From Barthelona sp. PCE (taxonomy: Eukaryota > Metamonada: BaSk clade), in NCBI GenBank assembly GCA_040285745.1, contig JAUFOR010000006.1, positions 186,001-250,000 of the forward strand: a stretch of 64,000 bases of DNA, read 5' to 3'. This document shows, in pieces, positions 25,950 through 39,178 of this stretch (its first letter is position 1; the number at the start of each line of letters is the position of its first letter). Made by a program: the position numbers and the translations under genes. The notes under the pieces are model-generated. The model worked only from the letters and a program-made list of their open reading frames with translations, was not told the DNA's origin and did not search any database.

Positions 25950-26276
25950 CTAGTTCTTGATGAAAATACATAACCAAACACATTCTTCTGATGTGAATGT
26001 GACTTTGTGCTTATGATGTGGCTTAATAAACACATAGCTTCCTTGAGTCATGTTAAGCGTTGATTTTTCCCCTGATCCGTCCAAAAATTCAAGGCTAGCA
26101 TTACCTCGTAGTAAGACAACGAATTCCCCTTCTTCTTGGTCATAATACTCTTCTGATGTCTGTCCGCACGACAATATGCGCTCAATTTTCACGTTATCCG
26201 TTTCCAACAATGTTGTAAATACTTCATCGTCAAATACACCTTCAGGAATGTTACTGAACAGGTTAGCAGGGTTCAT
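25950..26276 (-). CDS. Small single-domain cupin protein, bacterial type
   Basis: 108 residues starting MNPANLFSNIPEGVF. It reads as a complete small cupin of the kind common in bacteria: NIPEGVFDDEVFTTLLE, then YYDQEEGEFVVLLRGNASLEF and TQGSYVFIKPHHKHKVTFTS. The second cupin motif has HHKH; in the first motif the usual metal-binding His pair is replaced (EYYDQEEGEFV), as in many bacterial homologues. Activity unknown. The start at 26276 is supported by TTTTCAACTAAGA just before the ATG; the longer upstream frame to 26339 runs through this initiator and is rejected. It is divergent from the giant IPT protein, whose ATG lies 110 nt away. Confidence 0.85.
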   Translation of the reverse strand: MNPANLFSNIPEGVFDDEVFTTLLETDNVKIERILSCGQTSEEYYDQEEGEFVVLLRGNASLEFLDGSGEKSTLNMTQGSYVFIKPHHKHKVTFTSEECVWLCIFIKN

Positions 26277-26386
26277 TCTTAGTTGAAAACAGCTAAAACT
26301 GGCCAATGTAAGAAAAGGGAGAGAATGTGCAAAGAACATGAATTCACCTTTCTCTCTTTCTCTATTGTTTTTAATTGTTTTTTTGC

Positions 26387-29300
26387 ATGAATAGTGGGTT
26401 TTTTATTACATTTTTTCTTCTTCTGTCCTTGACATTTGTTCTCTCTGTGCCAATGGGTATGATACAATTTCGTTTGAGCAATACATCTCACATTTAGCTG
26501 AAGAAACCCTTCTTATTGGAAGTTTTCACACAGATAGACTCGTCTTTGATATAGTCTCTCAATCGAATTCCGAACTTTTACTTCCAGCCAGTCTAACTAG
26601 TCAACTTTCAGTAGATTCTCTTAGTCTTCCAAGTGGGCAACATACATTCCAGACTGTCCAAAATGACAGGACAGGACATTTCGATATTGGGGGTGGTTAT
26701 GGAGGCATTTACTCTTATAACTATACGCACGGAGATTATGAGGTTAGTCTTGACCTTCCATTCCCTAAAATCGATGGAAAGACACTCTCTCTATGCGTTT
26801 CTGAAGATCATAGCACTACATTCCAGTTTGTTACAACAGGAAGTGATTTATATCTCGTAACATACGATGATAATGACCAAATGTCTCACAAACTAGAAGG
26901 AGTGACTATAGATCCGTTCAATTGCGTTGAATTGGATAATTATATCTATTTTGTCTCTAATCGAAATCTCCAAAAACTTGATTTATCTGACAACTCCATT
27001 TCAACTATCCATACCTTTGGAGCTCGAATCCAGGCTTTTGGACATCGTTACGATGAATTGTTAGATAGACGCCAGTACTTTTTTGACTTTGTTGTTGCTG
27101 GTCGTTTGCAATCCATTAAGAATTTGAATTCTCCTGATCCTACTGATTTGGGTACGTTTGCATTACCTACTGGTGTGTGCGAATTACATGCGTCAAGATC
27201 TGTGGCTGATGGAGTTGAAGCTGTGTGTCTTGATGGTGATCATAATAAGATTTTTATTGTTACTCCTAATGGTCATACTGAGCACACGTGTACTGGTAAC
27301 GCCCCATTTACCTTTGTTTATTATAAGTTACCTATTGCTCAACGAACTACAACCCCACCAAGCGTTTTCCAAGAATCATCAGTTATTGTTGATTACAGTG
27401 GATGGTTTCCTTTTGATCTCGGTGTTTATTATACAAAGAAGTATGATGATACCTTCCCTGAGACTAGTTCCAGCCTGGATATTGATACAATTGCGAAAAC
27501 AATCACTTTTTATGTTGAAGAAGACTTTTTTGGCAGAAAACTACAGTATGTTGACTTTATTTTCGATTTCGATAACCGTGCTGCATCTCTGGCTAATGAT
27601 TTGATTGAAGTAGGTTATCCTAGCACCCGTGTTTACTTTATTCCAGAAATTTTATCCATTCAACCTTCAAAACTTGCTACAGTACCCGATCAACTGCTGA
27701 ACATAACGTTCTCTGCGATGGAGGGCAGTTTTAAGAACACTAAAGTACTGTTTAAGGATGTTGGTGATTGCTTTTCTCCTTTTGAGATTGGGCAATCCGT
27801 TGCTTGTTTCACTCCTGCAGGTTTCGGTACAACAACTGAAATATCCATTGGATTTACAGCAGTTGATAATACCACACAATTCGCTATACCAAATGGTCAC
27901 AGTATTATCAACTGGCAAACACCAAAGATCTATACGTTATCACCTGTTCTCTTCTCTACGCAACCTTTCACCGCTGTCATGACACTCCGTGGTACTAACT
28001 TTGGCCCTGGTATCAAGAATGCCACCGTTACTATTGGCAATTATACAAGTATCAGTTCTGTATATAAAGGAAATATTCATACACATACCGTTCTCAGTTG
28101 TGTCATGCCAGAAGGCGTTGGCCGTGACCTGAACGTTAGTGTTGAAATCGAAGGTGTAGAATCAAATATTGCATTCACAAAGGTTTCTTATCAACCTCCA
28201 CTAGTTTTGGCCGTTGAACCCAGACAAATTAAATTCAATGGTGGTGAACTCACCATTCTTGGTATGAATTTCGGTCCTACATTGGAAACTATGAGTGTTA
28301 ATATTGGAAATTATTCGTGTCAGCCAACTGAATTTTTAATTCCTCATAGACAGTTCAAATGCACATTGGAACCAGGTGTAGGTGCCAATATGGATGTGAT
28401 GATTAATGTAGGTGGACAGAGTGCCATCCTGGCATCAACTCTCTCCTATGATCCTCCTGTTGTCGAATCAATTTATCCAATTTCTTCTTCTACTATTGGA
28501 GGATCAACGATTACGATCACAGGAATGCATTTTGGGCACAGTGAACATGATGAAATAACAGTTTCTATTGGTCAGTTCACCTGTTTCAATGTGGATCGCT
28601 ATTCTTCTACATCTCTGTCATGTGAGGTGCCCCCCGGCACAGGAAGCGATCTTTTGGTGTTTGTTTCCGTCGCTGGACAACAATCTAACACCAGTGTTCA
28701 GTTCTCATATCAAGCCCCTACTTTCCTTAACTCTTTTTCAGTCGGCGATCTTATCACTGATGGCGGAGCTCGTGTCTACATTGAAGGTGCTAATTTTGGT
28801 ACTAACGATATTGGTACCCATAGTGTTTTTATTGATAAATTCGAAGCCACACATATTAGTGTCGAAAGTAATCACTCAATGATCGGATTCACAGTTCCAC
28901 CTGGTGTAGGCGCAGACCTCAATGTCACAGTCACTGTTTCGGGCCAAGAACTCTTTATTCCCAGTATGTTTTCGTATGCCGAACCCATTGTTACGCACAT
29001 AAATATTTCTTCCTTTGACTGTGAGGGTGGTGCTATCGTAAAAATAACAGGCACTTCCTTCCCTGTACTGCCTTCGATCCCAGGTGTCATGTGGGCTTAT
29101 GATGCCCTCAAGGTGACATTAAACTTTGTTCAACAGGATCTTGATTTCAGTTTCCCTGCTTTTAGGGTTAATGTCGTCTCCACAACTGAAATCCATTGCG
29201 TGCTTCCACCAGGTGCAGGCACAGACATCAGACTTGTCGTATCTTATGATTACAGTGGTGTTACGATAAATGGCGTCGTCAGCTCTGTATTGTTTACATA

Positions 29301-32300
29301 CAATGCTCCTGTCATTCAAAATATCGACCCTCTCTTCTTATCCACAGCCTCAGATACAGAAATCATGCTTTCTGGTAAGAACTTTGGTAGATACGACTTC
29401 ATTCCATTGGAGGTACGGCTAATTAACGCTGAATATGGCATTGATCTCCCCTGTGTCGACATGGCACGATGGGGTGACGATGGCCTCACATGTTTTGTTT
29501 CTTATGCTGTTGGTGCTGATTTGACATTAGAAATCAATGTTGCAAACCAGATAACAACGACTGACTACACCATGTCTTACATGTTACCTGAGATCACATC
29601 TTGTACACCGAGCACATGTACTGTCAGTGCAAATAACGGCGGATCGTGTGATCCAATTACAATAACAGGCGTTAACTTTCCTCCACCTAAAGACCCTGAT
29701 GGTAACCCTTATGATACTCGTGTCTACATCGGTGATAAGGAATGCGTGGGAACGACATGGTTGTTCTTTGGTGGACTCCAATGTTATCCCCAGTTATCTG
29801 TTGGAGAAGACTTGCTCGTTCGAATTCAAACATTGAATCATCATTCGCTGACTTCTTCTATTGTCTTCTCATACTCACCCGCCCCATTGGTGGTTGGTGT
29901 TTCACCAAGTTTATTGCTTTTCAACTCTTCTAATGCTGCATTCACTGTTTCAGCACAGTATTTGGGAGAGTTCTTTACTCTTACCACTGAATCTGGACAA
30001 GAATGTACAGATTACAGTACAACCGTGTGTTCATCAAATGAATGCAGTTTCACATGTAACTTTGCATCAGTTGTAGGATCATCTAAGTTGTTCCTCAGAG
30101 CTGGAAATCATAAGTTAGAGCTCAGTAGAACACTGGAAATCTTGCCACCAGAAATCAGTCACCTTTCAAAGATGACAGATATTGTCAAAGATGAATTAAT
30201 TTATATACATGGTTGGAATTTTGGTCATATTGATCACACTAACTCACCATTGGTTACGTTCAATGATGAAGTCGCAACCGTACTTAGCTTTAATGACACA
30301 TGCATCTCTATTGAAGCACCAGTCGGCTACTCTAAGGTAGATGTCAAGGTTGCATTTGATACAATTGAATCTAATGCTGTTGAAGTTGAATTCATGGCTC
30401 CCAGCAATATCATTGTTGTTGCTTCAAACTCTGAGGTCGAACCATATTTCGGATCCACTATATACATCAGTGGTGATGACCTTAGCTCATACCCACCTCA
30501 TATGATTAACGCTACAGTTGGCGGTATCCCAGTCTTCTGTCATAGTATTTTCGATGCAGAGTACAAACTCACATTAAAAACGCCCCGAATTTCTGATATG
30601 GGACCTAATCCTGAGCTCATTCTTATGATTGGTGGGGATATCATTCACCGTGAGATCATCGAGTCAATCGAACCATCTATTATTCAAGTCAGTCCGATGA
30701 AGTACACGTATACCAGTAGCGAAGAATACATTCATGTCGTTTTGTCGGCACATGTACCTATTCCAGTTTCATTCAACGTGATGCAGGGTTTGGATCCGGC
30801 AGCATGTACTGTGACGACCATTGCAACTAATCATTATAAGTTAAAGTGTGATTTCACTACTTTTGATCATAACCTCTCTTATAACGTTGAACTTTTGTAT
30901 AAGACCTTGGTAGTTGACATATATGAACTTCAATTTGCTGAAGAATCAGGTGAACACAAAAATATGTTGTTAGATGCAGATTTTTCTGCTTGGTATCCCT
31001 CTTCATGTTCCTATTATTTGGAAAATTTAATTGGTGATACATACTTAATCCAAGAAGAAATGGACAGATCCCCACTGGAAGGTGGAATTTTTGTTATCAA
31101 ACGAGACTGTATTGGTGTTATCACTTATATTTCTGGTGATAAAGCATTTCCATCACTCGATGAAGTAATTATCCACAGTTCTGTATCTCCTTTCTTCAAC
31201 AATTCCGTCGCAGTAGCTAAAGTTGGAGGGTACCTACCATTCGAAGAAGAGGTTACTGTGCTTATTGGGGGCGGAAACGAGCAAACTGGAGTTATGCTAG
31301 GTGATGGTGTAATTGGTTTTGATATTGTTGTCGCAGAATTGTCATCCACTGTTGTAGAAATTTTGTTTGATAATATTGTAGCTGAACCAGTAAGTGTTGG
31401 CTCTTCATCAATCGCTCCTTATTCCGTTTCAATTTCACCAAATGCTATAACCCGAAATGAAGCTATCCTCATAACTTTTGTTGGTAATCTGCCTTTTGAT
31501 GATGATGTTGTTTTCATAGAATTGACAGATGAAAATGGAAATGTACTTCAAATTGAAGCATCTTCCGTAAGCTCATCACTTGTTGACGGAATTGTATACA
31601 TCGATGATCCGAACAGAGTTTTCCCGACCCTTTCGGGTGATTCTTACGATGTTGTTCTACGTAGCATTGACGTTATCATCCACTGTGGTTCAATTAGCAT
31701 ATTTAGCGTTCATTCTGTGTCACCAACTTTTGGGTCTATGAGCTCTTGGATTCCAATAATCGTAGAGGGTACTGGTTTTGTCGAAAGTATCAATCCTACA
31801 TGTGTTTTCACTCTATCAGATGGTTCAGGCTCTTATCAGAGTATTATTACTCCTACCATTCTTTCTGAAACACAACTTCAGTGTAATGTTCCTCCAAGTA
31901 AGGAGACAGGTGGCGTTAACTTCTATTTGAATGCGAACAGCCATTCAGCATCACCTAATGAAGACTTTATCAAATACAGTGATGTTGTGATTGAGTCATT
32001 CGCACCTCATGTAGCATCGTTGGATGGAAATGACTTCTTTTCTGTTGTTAACTTTACTGGTGGACCCAAGGATTTATCTCAGTTCCAGCTGTGGTTAGTT
32101 GATTCTTTAGAACAAAGATTTGAGATTAGTGATGTGGACTTCTCTTTTCAGTCATTATATTTCCGTATTCCTGCTTATGACACACTTGGTCTTGATTCAA
32201 ATGAGAAGAGTTACCGAGTTGTATACACATTTAACGGTGTTGAAATGAATGAACTCCCAAATCGCGTCTTCTACACTCAACCTGTTGTCACTACAGTCAG

Positions 32301-35300
32301 CCCTCTTCGTGTTAGCCCAGCTTTCCCCATCCCAATCACTGTGGATGGTGCTTTCTTTGTTAACGCCAAAGATGATTCTTTCCTATGTTCGTTCAACGAT
32401 GTAATTTCGCAAGGATACTTTTTCAATTCAACTCGTGTTATTTGTCGTGTTCCTCGTAGTGTGAAAGAGTTTGGTGACCAGGTCTTCCGAATTTCTTTTG
32501 ATATGGGCCAGTCCTGGACTAATGCTCCTTCAGTTTTCTTCATCCAGTCAGTTACAGAGAGTTGTCCTGCAAGTGTATACACCCCATCCATTAGGAAAGA
32601 ACGTCGCATCAAGCAGCAGAGCTACAGGCTTCGCAACATCGCAGGAGACGCATCAATCGAATCCACTGGACTTTCACCTTTTGTATACAACGATACACGT
32701 ACAATAATTGACGGAGATCGATGCTGCACTCCAACCGATGAGAACTTCGGGCTGTGTGGTTTGAAATTCATCTCAAAAACAAACGTTTCTGTTGTGGTCA
32801 AATTCCCCTCACCAGCATATCTTGAAATGATTGTTACTGATTGGCTTGACCCTTGTAACCAGCAACCAAATGCGTTCTCTATCGAAACAATGCAATTCAG
32901 GCCTGATAATGCCGATTGGAGCACTGATTTCGACACTGATGGTGAATGGAACCATATTAGTGATCACTGGACTGGTCGCGGTACTATTCCTTTTGATGTG
33001 TATCCCCGTACATGTTCGTCCATCATCAGTGAACAGGGTGATGTGTCGCAGTGTGTTGATACATTCAAGAATGGCATTATTGTTGATGCTATTCGTCTTA
33101 ACTTTACCAACCGTTTACAGAACCGTAACAGAGCTCATCTCATGGAGTTTGAAGCCCATGGTCTTTTCGTGGCTGAGGCTTTTGAACTAGACGGTGCACT
33201 TGCTGCAATTGGTCTTCCTGAAGATGTTCCAAAATCACCTCAATACAAGTTCCAAATGAAGGAGCTCGAGCCCATCTCTATTCAAACTGATTTCTCCGTC
33301 ACACTCCCATCCATCAACGTCGCGACACTGAACTACGCAGGCACAGCGCTTGGTGACGGTCTAATGGTTGATGCTGAAGTTTCAACACTTTTAGTTGCTC
33401 GTCTAGACGACCGTACGTATGTTGATGAATCAAAGTTTACATTAGATGAGCTTGAGGAATATGAGCGTCAGATTGAACTAACTGAGGATTCTCGGAAAGA
33501 TTATGAAAAGGAAATGGAAGTAGTCAGTGTTCTCCGTGAGTATATGGCAGCACCAGACGCCTCCGAACCCTTAGTTAACGGTCGTGCTTCTCTTGATATC
33601 GAACTGAGAGCTCCACCGAGTGCTGGTCATGATTATGCATATGAACTGTTCGTGTTCTCACAAACAGTTGAAGTAGGTTTCGTTGTACCCATTAATGTAC
33701 TCCCTGGGCCACCTCGTCATATTTCTGTCGAGCCACTGTCTAAACTGAGATACCCAACATATTTCAACGTCACGATCAACCCAATTCAGATATCTATGTT
33801 GGACGCATCACATCATCCTGCTGACTTGACGTTGGGTGATCCAATTGAGGTGAACGTTACAGTTCTTTACCTCAGAAACGTGGATCCTTTGGAAAGACTG
33901 AACCCTGATTTTATCGAACCAGTACCACGTGATGTGACCGACACGATTTTGTTGGAGCAATTAAAGAACGATTCTTCTTCAATCTCAAACAGTACTGACT
34001 TTGTTGAGCTGTATCCGGTCCTTCAAAGCCCTGAAGTAGGCCGTTATTACTTTGTCATTCATTCAAATAGCTCTTCCGATCCAGTTACGTTGACCATCAC
34101 TGTTGCACCGGGTCTTCCTGATGCCATTCGCATTATTTACCCGCAATCGACATTGGTTCCGAACCATGCGCCGTTCTCAATTGCCCCTGTAGTGGAAATT
34201 ATAGATTATTTATCTAATGTTGTCGAAAATACTTCATTAACAGTAACAATAATTGCTTCTGATGAAGAAGACAAGTTGTTGACAATGTCAGATGTGGCAA
34301 CGCGTTCTTACACAGCACTGTCAGGTGTCGCCTCTTTCGAAGACATGTGGGTATCGGCCAAACATGGCACATCATTTGTGCTCACAGCTAGGGTTGATTC
34401 TCCATTATTGGAGGATGTTACAAGCCAATTGCTCACCTTAGAGAGCTGCCCAACTTCAAAAGCAAGTGTTTATGACTCATCAGAGTTCAAATACACCTGT
34501 GTATGCCAACATGGTCACTTTTTAGACGGAAGCGTGTGCACACAATGTCCGCAGAACACCTACAAGGATGTTGTCGGTAACGATGTGTGCACAACATGCC
34601 CTGCGTTGAAGGGAACATGGGGAAGGGGGTCCATTGATAGATCAAACTGTCTGTGCATTGGTAATCTTCTTGAAATCGATGACAGATGTATCCAGTGCCC
34701 TGAGGGTCTGATCTGCGTCAATGGTGTTGCAAACGGTACGCTCCCTTCATACTGGAGCAAGAATCTTACATCGAGCAGCGTTTACACATGTACTAACACG
34801 GCATGTCTAGGTCGAAGAAGTGATTCTCTGGAGCCATGCGAGCCCTACCATAGCGGCCCTCTGTGCAACATATGCATTGATAACTCCGCTCGTGTTGGAA
34901 AAGGATGCTCACCATGTTCAGATAAGGCGTGGCTCGATATTTTAATTCTTCTCGTTATTCTATTCTTTGCAGCTGGTCTCATATACATGCTTATCCGAGG
35001 TAGTAAGACTCCGAGGTCACAGGCCTCGCAGTACACTCGTATTGGTATGAACCACGCACAGGTCTTGTTCGCTCTTGGTGATTTCGGTGCTCGCTGGCCT
35101 GGAATGCTCAAAAGTCTGTTCGGTGCCGCCGGTGCCGCCGGTGGTGGTGTATCTATTCCCGCATTCACATGCACGTTGGGATTGAACTTCCAAAGACAGA
35201 CATACGTATACTACCTTCTTCCATTTGTGATGGTATTCTTCCTATGGATATTCTATAGGTTATTCGGTGACAAGGAAGAGCGTAGACGCTCTAAATCTTT

Positions 35301-36465
35301 AATTTCACCAGAATTACAAAGAGCTATTCTCGCTGTACTTTACACTTTGTATTCTATTGAGTTGAAGCAATCGCTGCAGGCATTAAGGTGCGTCAATATT
35401 GACGGAGAGCATCTGCTACTTGCTGATATGTCGATCCACTGCGATTCAAGCTCGTATGGAACGTTCAGACTGGTTAGTTGGGTCGCTCTTGTTGGTTATG
35501 GTGCAGGAATTCCAGTTCTTTTCCTCATTTTCCTCATTATTGATCTGAACTTGAGCATGAAGTTACCTGATGGTACAATCCCACCTTCCAAATTTTTAAG
35601 TGGTGGTTACCGAAAGAGAACCTTCTTCTGGGAGATTGTTATCGTAGCGCGTAAAGCGATCATCTCTATCCTCACTGTTTTCTTAGCTAGCAACATTGAC
35701 TTGCAATTGATCATGGGTACAGGTACCATTTTTGTATTCCTGATGCTTCATTCATTGTGTCAACCTTACAACTCAAAGACAACCTTCACTCTGGAGCTTT
35801 TATCGTTGTATATTATGTTTGCTACTTTACTGAGTGGTATTACCCTTGGTGCTGATGAGGTTACGACTTCACAGAAAAATATCATCGCCTGGGTTGTTCT
35901 AATTGTTAATCTCGTCATTCTGAGCACAGTGTTCTTCTACTATGCTCATTTACAGTATGATAAATGGAGAAATAAGAGGAGAAAGAAGAAGTATAAGAAT
36001 GGTTTTAAACTACTCAACAACCGTGAAGAATCTCAATTCATTGAGCTCCAGGAGTTTAAGATGACAGTGAACCCTCTGTATGAGAGAGACAGAGCAGATG
36101 ATGATACTAATGATGTATCACTCGGTGGTATCACAGACGAGGTTCGTATTAAGAGAGTTGGACCGATTATTCTCTACTTTGAAGACCTCAAGAAGGAGGG
36201 TATGGTGCCTGAAGGCATGGCGGAAGATCTGTTGGAAGATATCAAGATTACTTTCGTCACAGAGAGGCTTGGTTTCGTAGATATATGCATTGAATTCATT
36301 AATGTGTTGATGGAACCACAAGAATATACATATAGTATCAGAGAACTCAAGGCTGTCAGTAATATGGATGAAATCATTGATCTCGATATGGTTGAACTAT
36401 TGTCGAAACCTTTCTATAGATATATTAACAATAACTTCAACAAGCCCATCAGAGGGCGTAAATAG
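26387..36465 (+). CDS. Giant IPT/TIG-repeat surface protein with polytopic C-terminal membrane domain
   Basis: Exons 26387-26456 and 26498-36465 give about 3,345 residues. Exon 1 encodes a clean signal peptide (MNSGFFITFFLLLSLTFVLS); the 41-nt intron follows the G after codon 23. The extracellular part holds about a dozen IPT/TIG-like repeats (P.V..I.P......GG..ITI.G.NFG, each closing with a PPGxGxDLxV motif), a discoidin-like region (about residues 2050-2250), a long beta-rich stretch, then a Cys-rich segment with CxxC pairs similar to ephrin-receptor-like GCC2/GCC3 modules (about 2670-2820). After a transmembrane helix near 2835 comes a multi-span domain containing FFWEIVIVARKAIISI and MLHSLCQPYNS, a module seen in large protist TRP-like/receptor-like proteins, and a cytosolic tail. 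Probably a surface receptor or adhesin; ligand unknown. WIPI starts 40 nt downstream. Confidence 0.85.
26457..26497 (+). other. 41-nt intron separating the signal-peptide exon
   Basis: GTATGATACA...ATCTCACATTTAG. It joins the signal-peptide frame (phase 1 after codon 23) to the main frame as G|CT, Ala. Without splicing the signal-peptide frame hits TAG at the intron's end and the main frame has no upstream ATG before a stop. Confidence 0.9.
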
Positions 36466-36505
36466 CAATAAACTAATGTTATAATTTATTTCTCCTTTTT
36501 CAGTA

Positions 36506-37572
36506 ATGAGCAGCGATATTCTGTTCTGTGGGTTCAATCAAAACACGTCTTGCCTTGCAGTGGGAACAGACCATGGGTTCACCATATTCAACACTGAACC
36601 TTTCAGTCTTAACATAAAGAGAAGTATCATTATTTTGACTTTATCATTATTTTGCGCTCACATTTAGTAATGGAGGCCGGAATTGGCCTTGTGTCTATGG
36701 TTTATAGGACAAACGTTGTTGGTCTTGTTGGCGGAGGAAACCCTCCACGATTTGCTCCTTCCAAAGCCATCTTATGGGATGATCATCGTAAGAGAGTGCT
36801 TGGAGAGATTACACTGTCAAGTCCTGTTAAGAATATGCTCTTAAACGCTTCAAATATTTGTATCGCTCTTGAAGATCGTGTTCTGGTCTACAAGCTCGAC
36901 AACCTCATGTTGATGCATGAGGCACAGACTGTTCCAAACGAAGGTGGCGTTCTCGCACTGAGTGGAAGTAGAAACTCCAATATAATGGCTTCCTTAACGT
37001 GTTCTGTTGGTGAAATCCTCATATACAACCTCCTCACACAGACGTCATTTCGGATCGAGGCTCATAAATCCCCTATAAAATGTCTAGCGTTGTCAGACGA
37101 TGGAAAATGGCTTGCTACAGCTTCTGTGAAGGGAACGCTAATTAGAGTCTTTGATCTTTCATCGCACGACCCCGCAAATCCCTCAGTAGAGGTTTCAAAG
37201 CGCACATTCCGTCGTGGTACTGACCAGGCCAGCATTACATCAATAGCGTTTTCTCCTGCTCCAGACAACCGGTATCTAGCATGTACAAGTGACCATGGCA
37301 CCATACATATCTTCTCCCTATTGGAAGGCCGTAATCCTCGACCAAAACTACACTTCTTAAGAGGGATGTCGGAGTATTTTGATTGTGAACGATCGTTAAT
37401 TACATTCAAGTTGGAGGATACGATGCCGAAGGTAGGTTTCCTTGCTGACGACCAGCGCTTGGTATGCGTAACATCACAGGGATCGTTCTATGGTTTTGAT
37501 ATTGATGTGAACAACAATACCTTAAACCCTTATGTCTATGAAAACTTTGTAGCATCATTAACTGATGATTAA
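36506..37572 (+). CDS. WIPI/PROPPIN autophagy-type propeller protein
   Basis: Exons 36506-36623 and 36668-37572 encode 340 residues. Exon 1 gives the first blade (FCGFNQNTSCLAVGTDHGF with FTIFNTEPF); exon 2 continues with the family hallmark GGIGLVSM-type segment (here EAGIGLVSMVYRTN) and VGLVGGGNPPRF. The phosphoinositide-binding FRRG motif is at about 220-223, followed by SITSIAFSPAPDNRYLACTS. PROPPINs bind PI3P/PI(3,5)P2 on autophagosomal and endolysosomal membranes. The spacing and length suggest the WIPI3/4 or Atg18 group. TTTTTCAG lies 3 nt before the ATG, implying a 4-nt leader if used. The stop codon lies 36 nt from the convergent CELF gene. Without the intron, the protein would lack its first blade and start in non-coding sequence. 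Confidence 0.93.
36624..36667 (+). other. 44-nt intron in WIPI
   Basis: GTATCATTAT...GCGCTCACATTTAG. It restores the blade-1 to GIGLVSM junction (KR-I-MEAG), which matches the family exactly. The 5' splice site is GTATC rather than GTATG. Confidence 0.92.
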
Positions 37573-37608
37573 TGTTTTGTTTTTTGTATTTATTACACAA
37601 TTTATAAG

Positions 37609-38880
37609 TTACTTGGAAGTCAAAAATTCCATGACACTGCGTACGGCTTCTGCACTATTGAAACTAATAAGACCATAGCTTTGACTCAAGATATTACTGT
37701 TTCTTTTGCTTAAACCAGGTGACACGGCATCAGAATCTAAAATTAAAATCTTTGCACTCAATACTGTTCCAAAACAACTGAAAATTTGGCCTAATTGCAA
37801 GTCACTGAATTCATTGGGGATGTTACCGATAAGTATGTTGGCTCCTTTTGGCCCTTGAATAAAATCTTTTACGCTATTCAACTGAATCAATGGTTCAACG
37901 CTACAAAATTGAACTGCGCCCTGAGGTACATGGACAATACGCTCGAAAGGGAATGTCATACTGGCCAGTAAAACCTCCTCTTGGCCTGGGTTGTCGGGAG
38001 AAATAATTGTTGGTGGTGGAATACCCAACTGCTTTGACTGTTCGTATAAATTCTCATAGTGTTCGGTGTCTTCTTCACTTGCAGCACGCAAAGTAAGACC
38101 ACGTAAAGCGCTATGCATACGCCTAACCTTCTTTTCTCGGTCAGAATCCGCAAATTTAATAACAGAAGCATGTGGTGCATCAGCAAACAAAAAACGATTA
38201 TTAAAATGATCTCTCACACGTTCTGCTTGCTCGATTGTCTTCATACGTAGAAAAGCACACCCCTTCGATTGCAAATCTGCATCTCTTAATATTGTAATCT
38301 CATCAACTTCACCATAATTTGGATTGTTAAAAATATTATGCAGATCCTCTTCGGTGATTGTTTTCGGTATCATACCGATAAACAGCTTAAATTCGGCTGT
38401 TTGCGGGTCAGGATTGTATTGTTTTGTACTGATAGAAGAAGCAGAGCGATGCGGTGTAGAATACTTAGTTCCTGAAGCAAATCGCACTTGCAAAGGGTTG
38501 GACATTGCTCCACACGCGCGGGTGTTGTGTAAGACATCAATGGCACGTTGAGCATCGTTCAATTCATAAAAATTAACAAAACCACAACCTTTTGAGCGTC
38601 TACTATTCCTCTCCCGGATGATTGCTACTTCCGCAATAGAACCAAAGGAACGAAATAAATGCCTGAGCTGCTTTTCATCCCAAGAACGAGGTACTTGACC
38701 TACAAACAGCTTAACGTACTCAACCTGCTGTTGTTTCTGCATAGGCATGAAGAAATTCACAGGATTTGCCTTGCCCGTTGGAACGAAACTGGGAATAAAA
38801 GGACGAGAACTTCCAGCGTTCACTCTCACCTCCTTTTTACCACTATTTGGCCTGAAAGGCCTGGTTGGTTTGGAGCTCAT
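37609..38880 (-). CDS. CELF/Bruno-like RNA-binding protein with three RRMs
   Basis: 423 residues. RRM1 (about 55-135) has VKLFVGQVPRSWDEKQL and RNP1 KGCGFVNF; RRM2 (about 163-245) has FKLFIGMIPKTITEEDL and KGCAFLRM; a linker follows; RRM3 (about 345-423) begins GPKGANILIGNIPNEFSDLQ, the diagnostic CELF phrase (family GPEGANLFIYHLPQEF), with a degenerate RNP1 (YGLISF). CELF proteins bind GU-rich RNA and control splicing, translation or mRNA decay. The protein ends at RRM3, as in the family. The gene shares a tail-to-tail 36-nt spacer with WIPI. Upstream of the start the minus strand has TTTTATCAGTTTAAACC, a weak match to the local initiator. Confidence 0.9.
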   Translation of the reverse strand: MSSKPTRPFRPNSGKKEVRVNAGSSRPFIPSFVPTGKANPVNFFMPMQKQQQVEYVKLFVGQVPRSWDEKQLRHLFRSFGSIAEVAIIRERNSRRSKGCGFVNFYELNDAQRAIDVLHNTRACGAMSNPLQVRFASGTKYSTPHRSASSISTKQYNPDPQTAEFKLFIGMIPKTITEEDLHNIFNNPNYGEVDEITILRDADLQSKGCAFLRMKTIEQAERVRDHFNNRFLFADAPHASVIKFADSDREKKVRRMHSALRGLTLRAASEEDTEHYENLYEQSKQLGIPPPTIISPDNPGQEEVLLASMTFPFERIVHVPQGAVQFCSVEPLIQLNSVKDFIQGPKGANILIGNIPNEFSDLQLGQIFSCFGTVLSAKILILDSDAVSPGLSKRNSNILSQSYGLISFNSAEAVRSVMEFLTSK

Positions 38881-39178
38881 GGTTGGTTTAAACTGATAAA
38901 ATCAATCTCTACCACATATAAGCGATAAAAATATTACTACGTCAACAATTTTACAGCAAAACTTTCCCACATCTGCAAGCTGGTTGATAGTACAAACACA
39001 GACTTTTCCAATCAATATAACACTAAAACAATCAAACTAGAAATAGCTGCATAATAATAAATGTGGATACACTTACAACAGTAGTTTTAACCAAATTTTT
39101 GTGGTATACACACATGATACAAGAATGAAAAACTTTGTTAAAACCAAAACTAATAAAAAATTATGTTTGTATGTTTTA

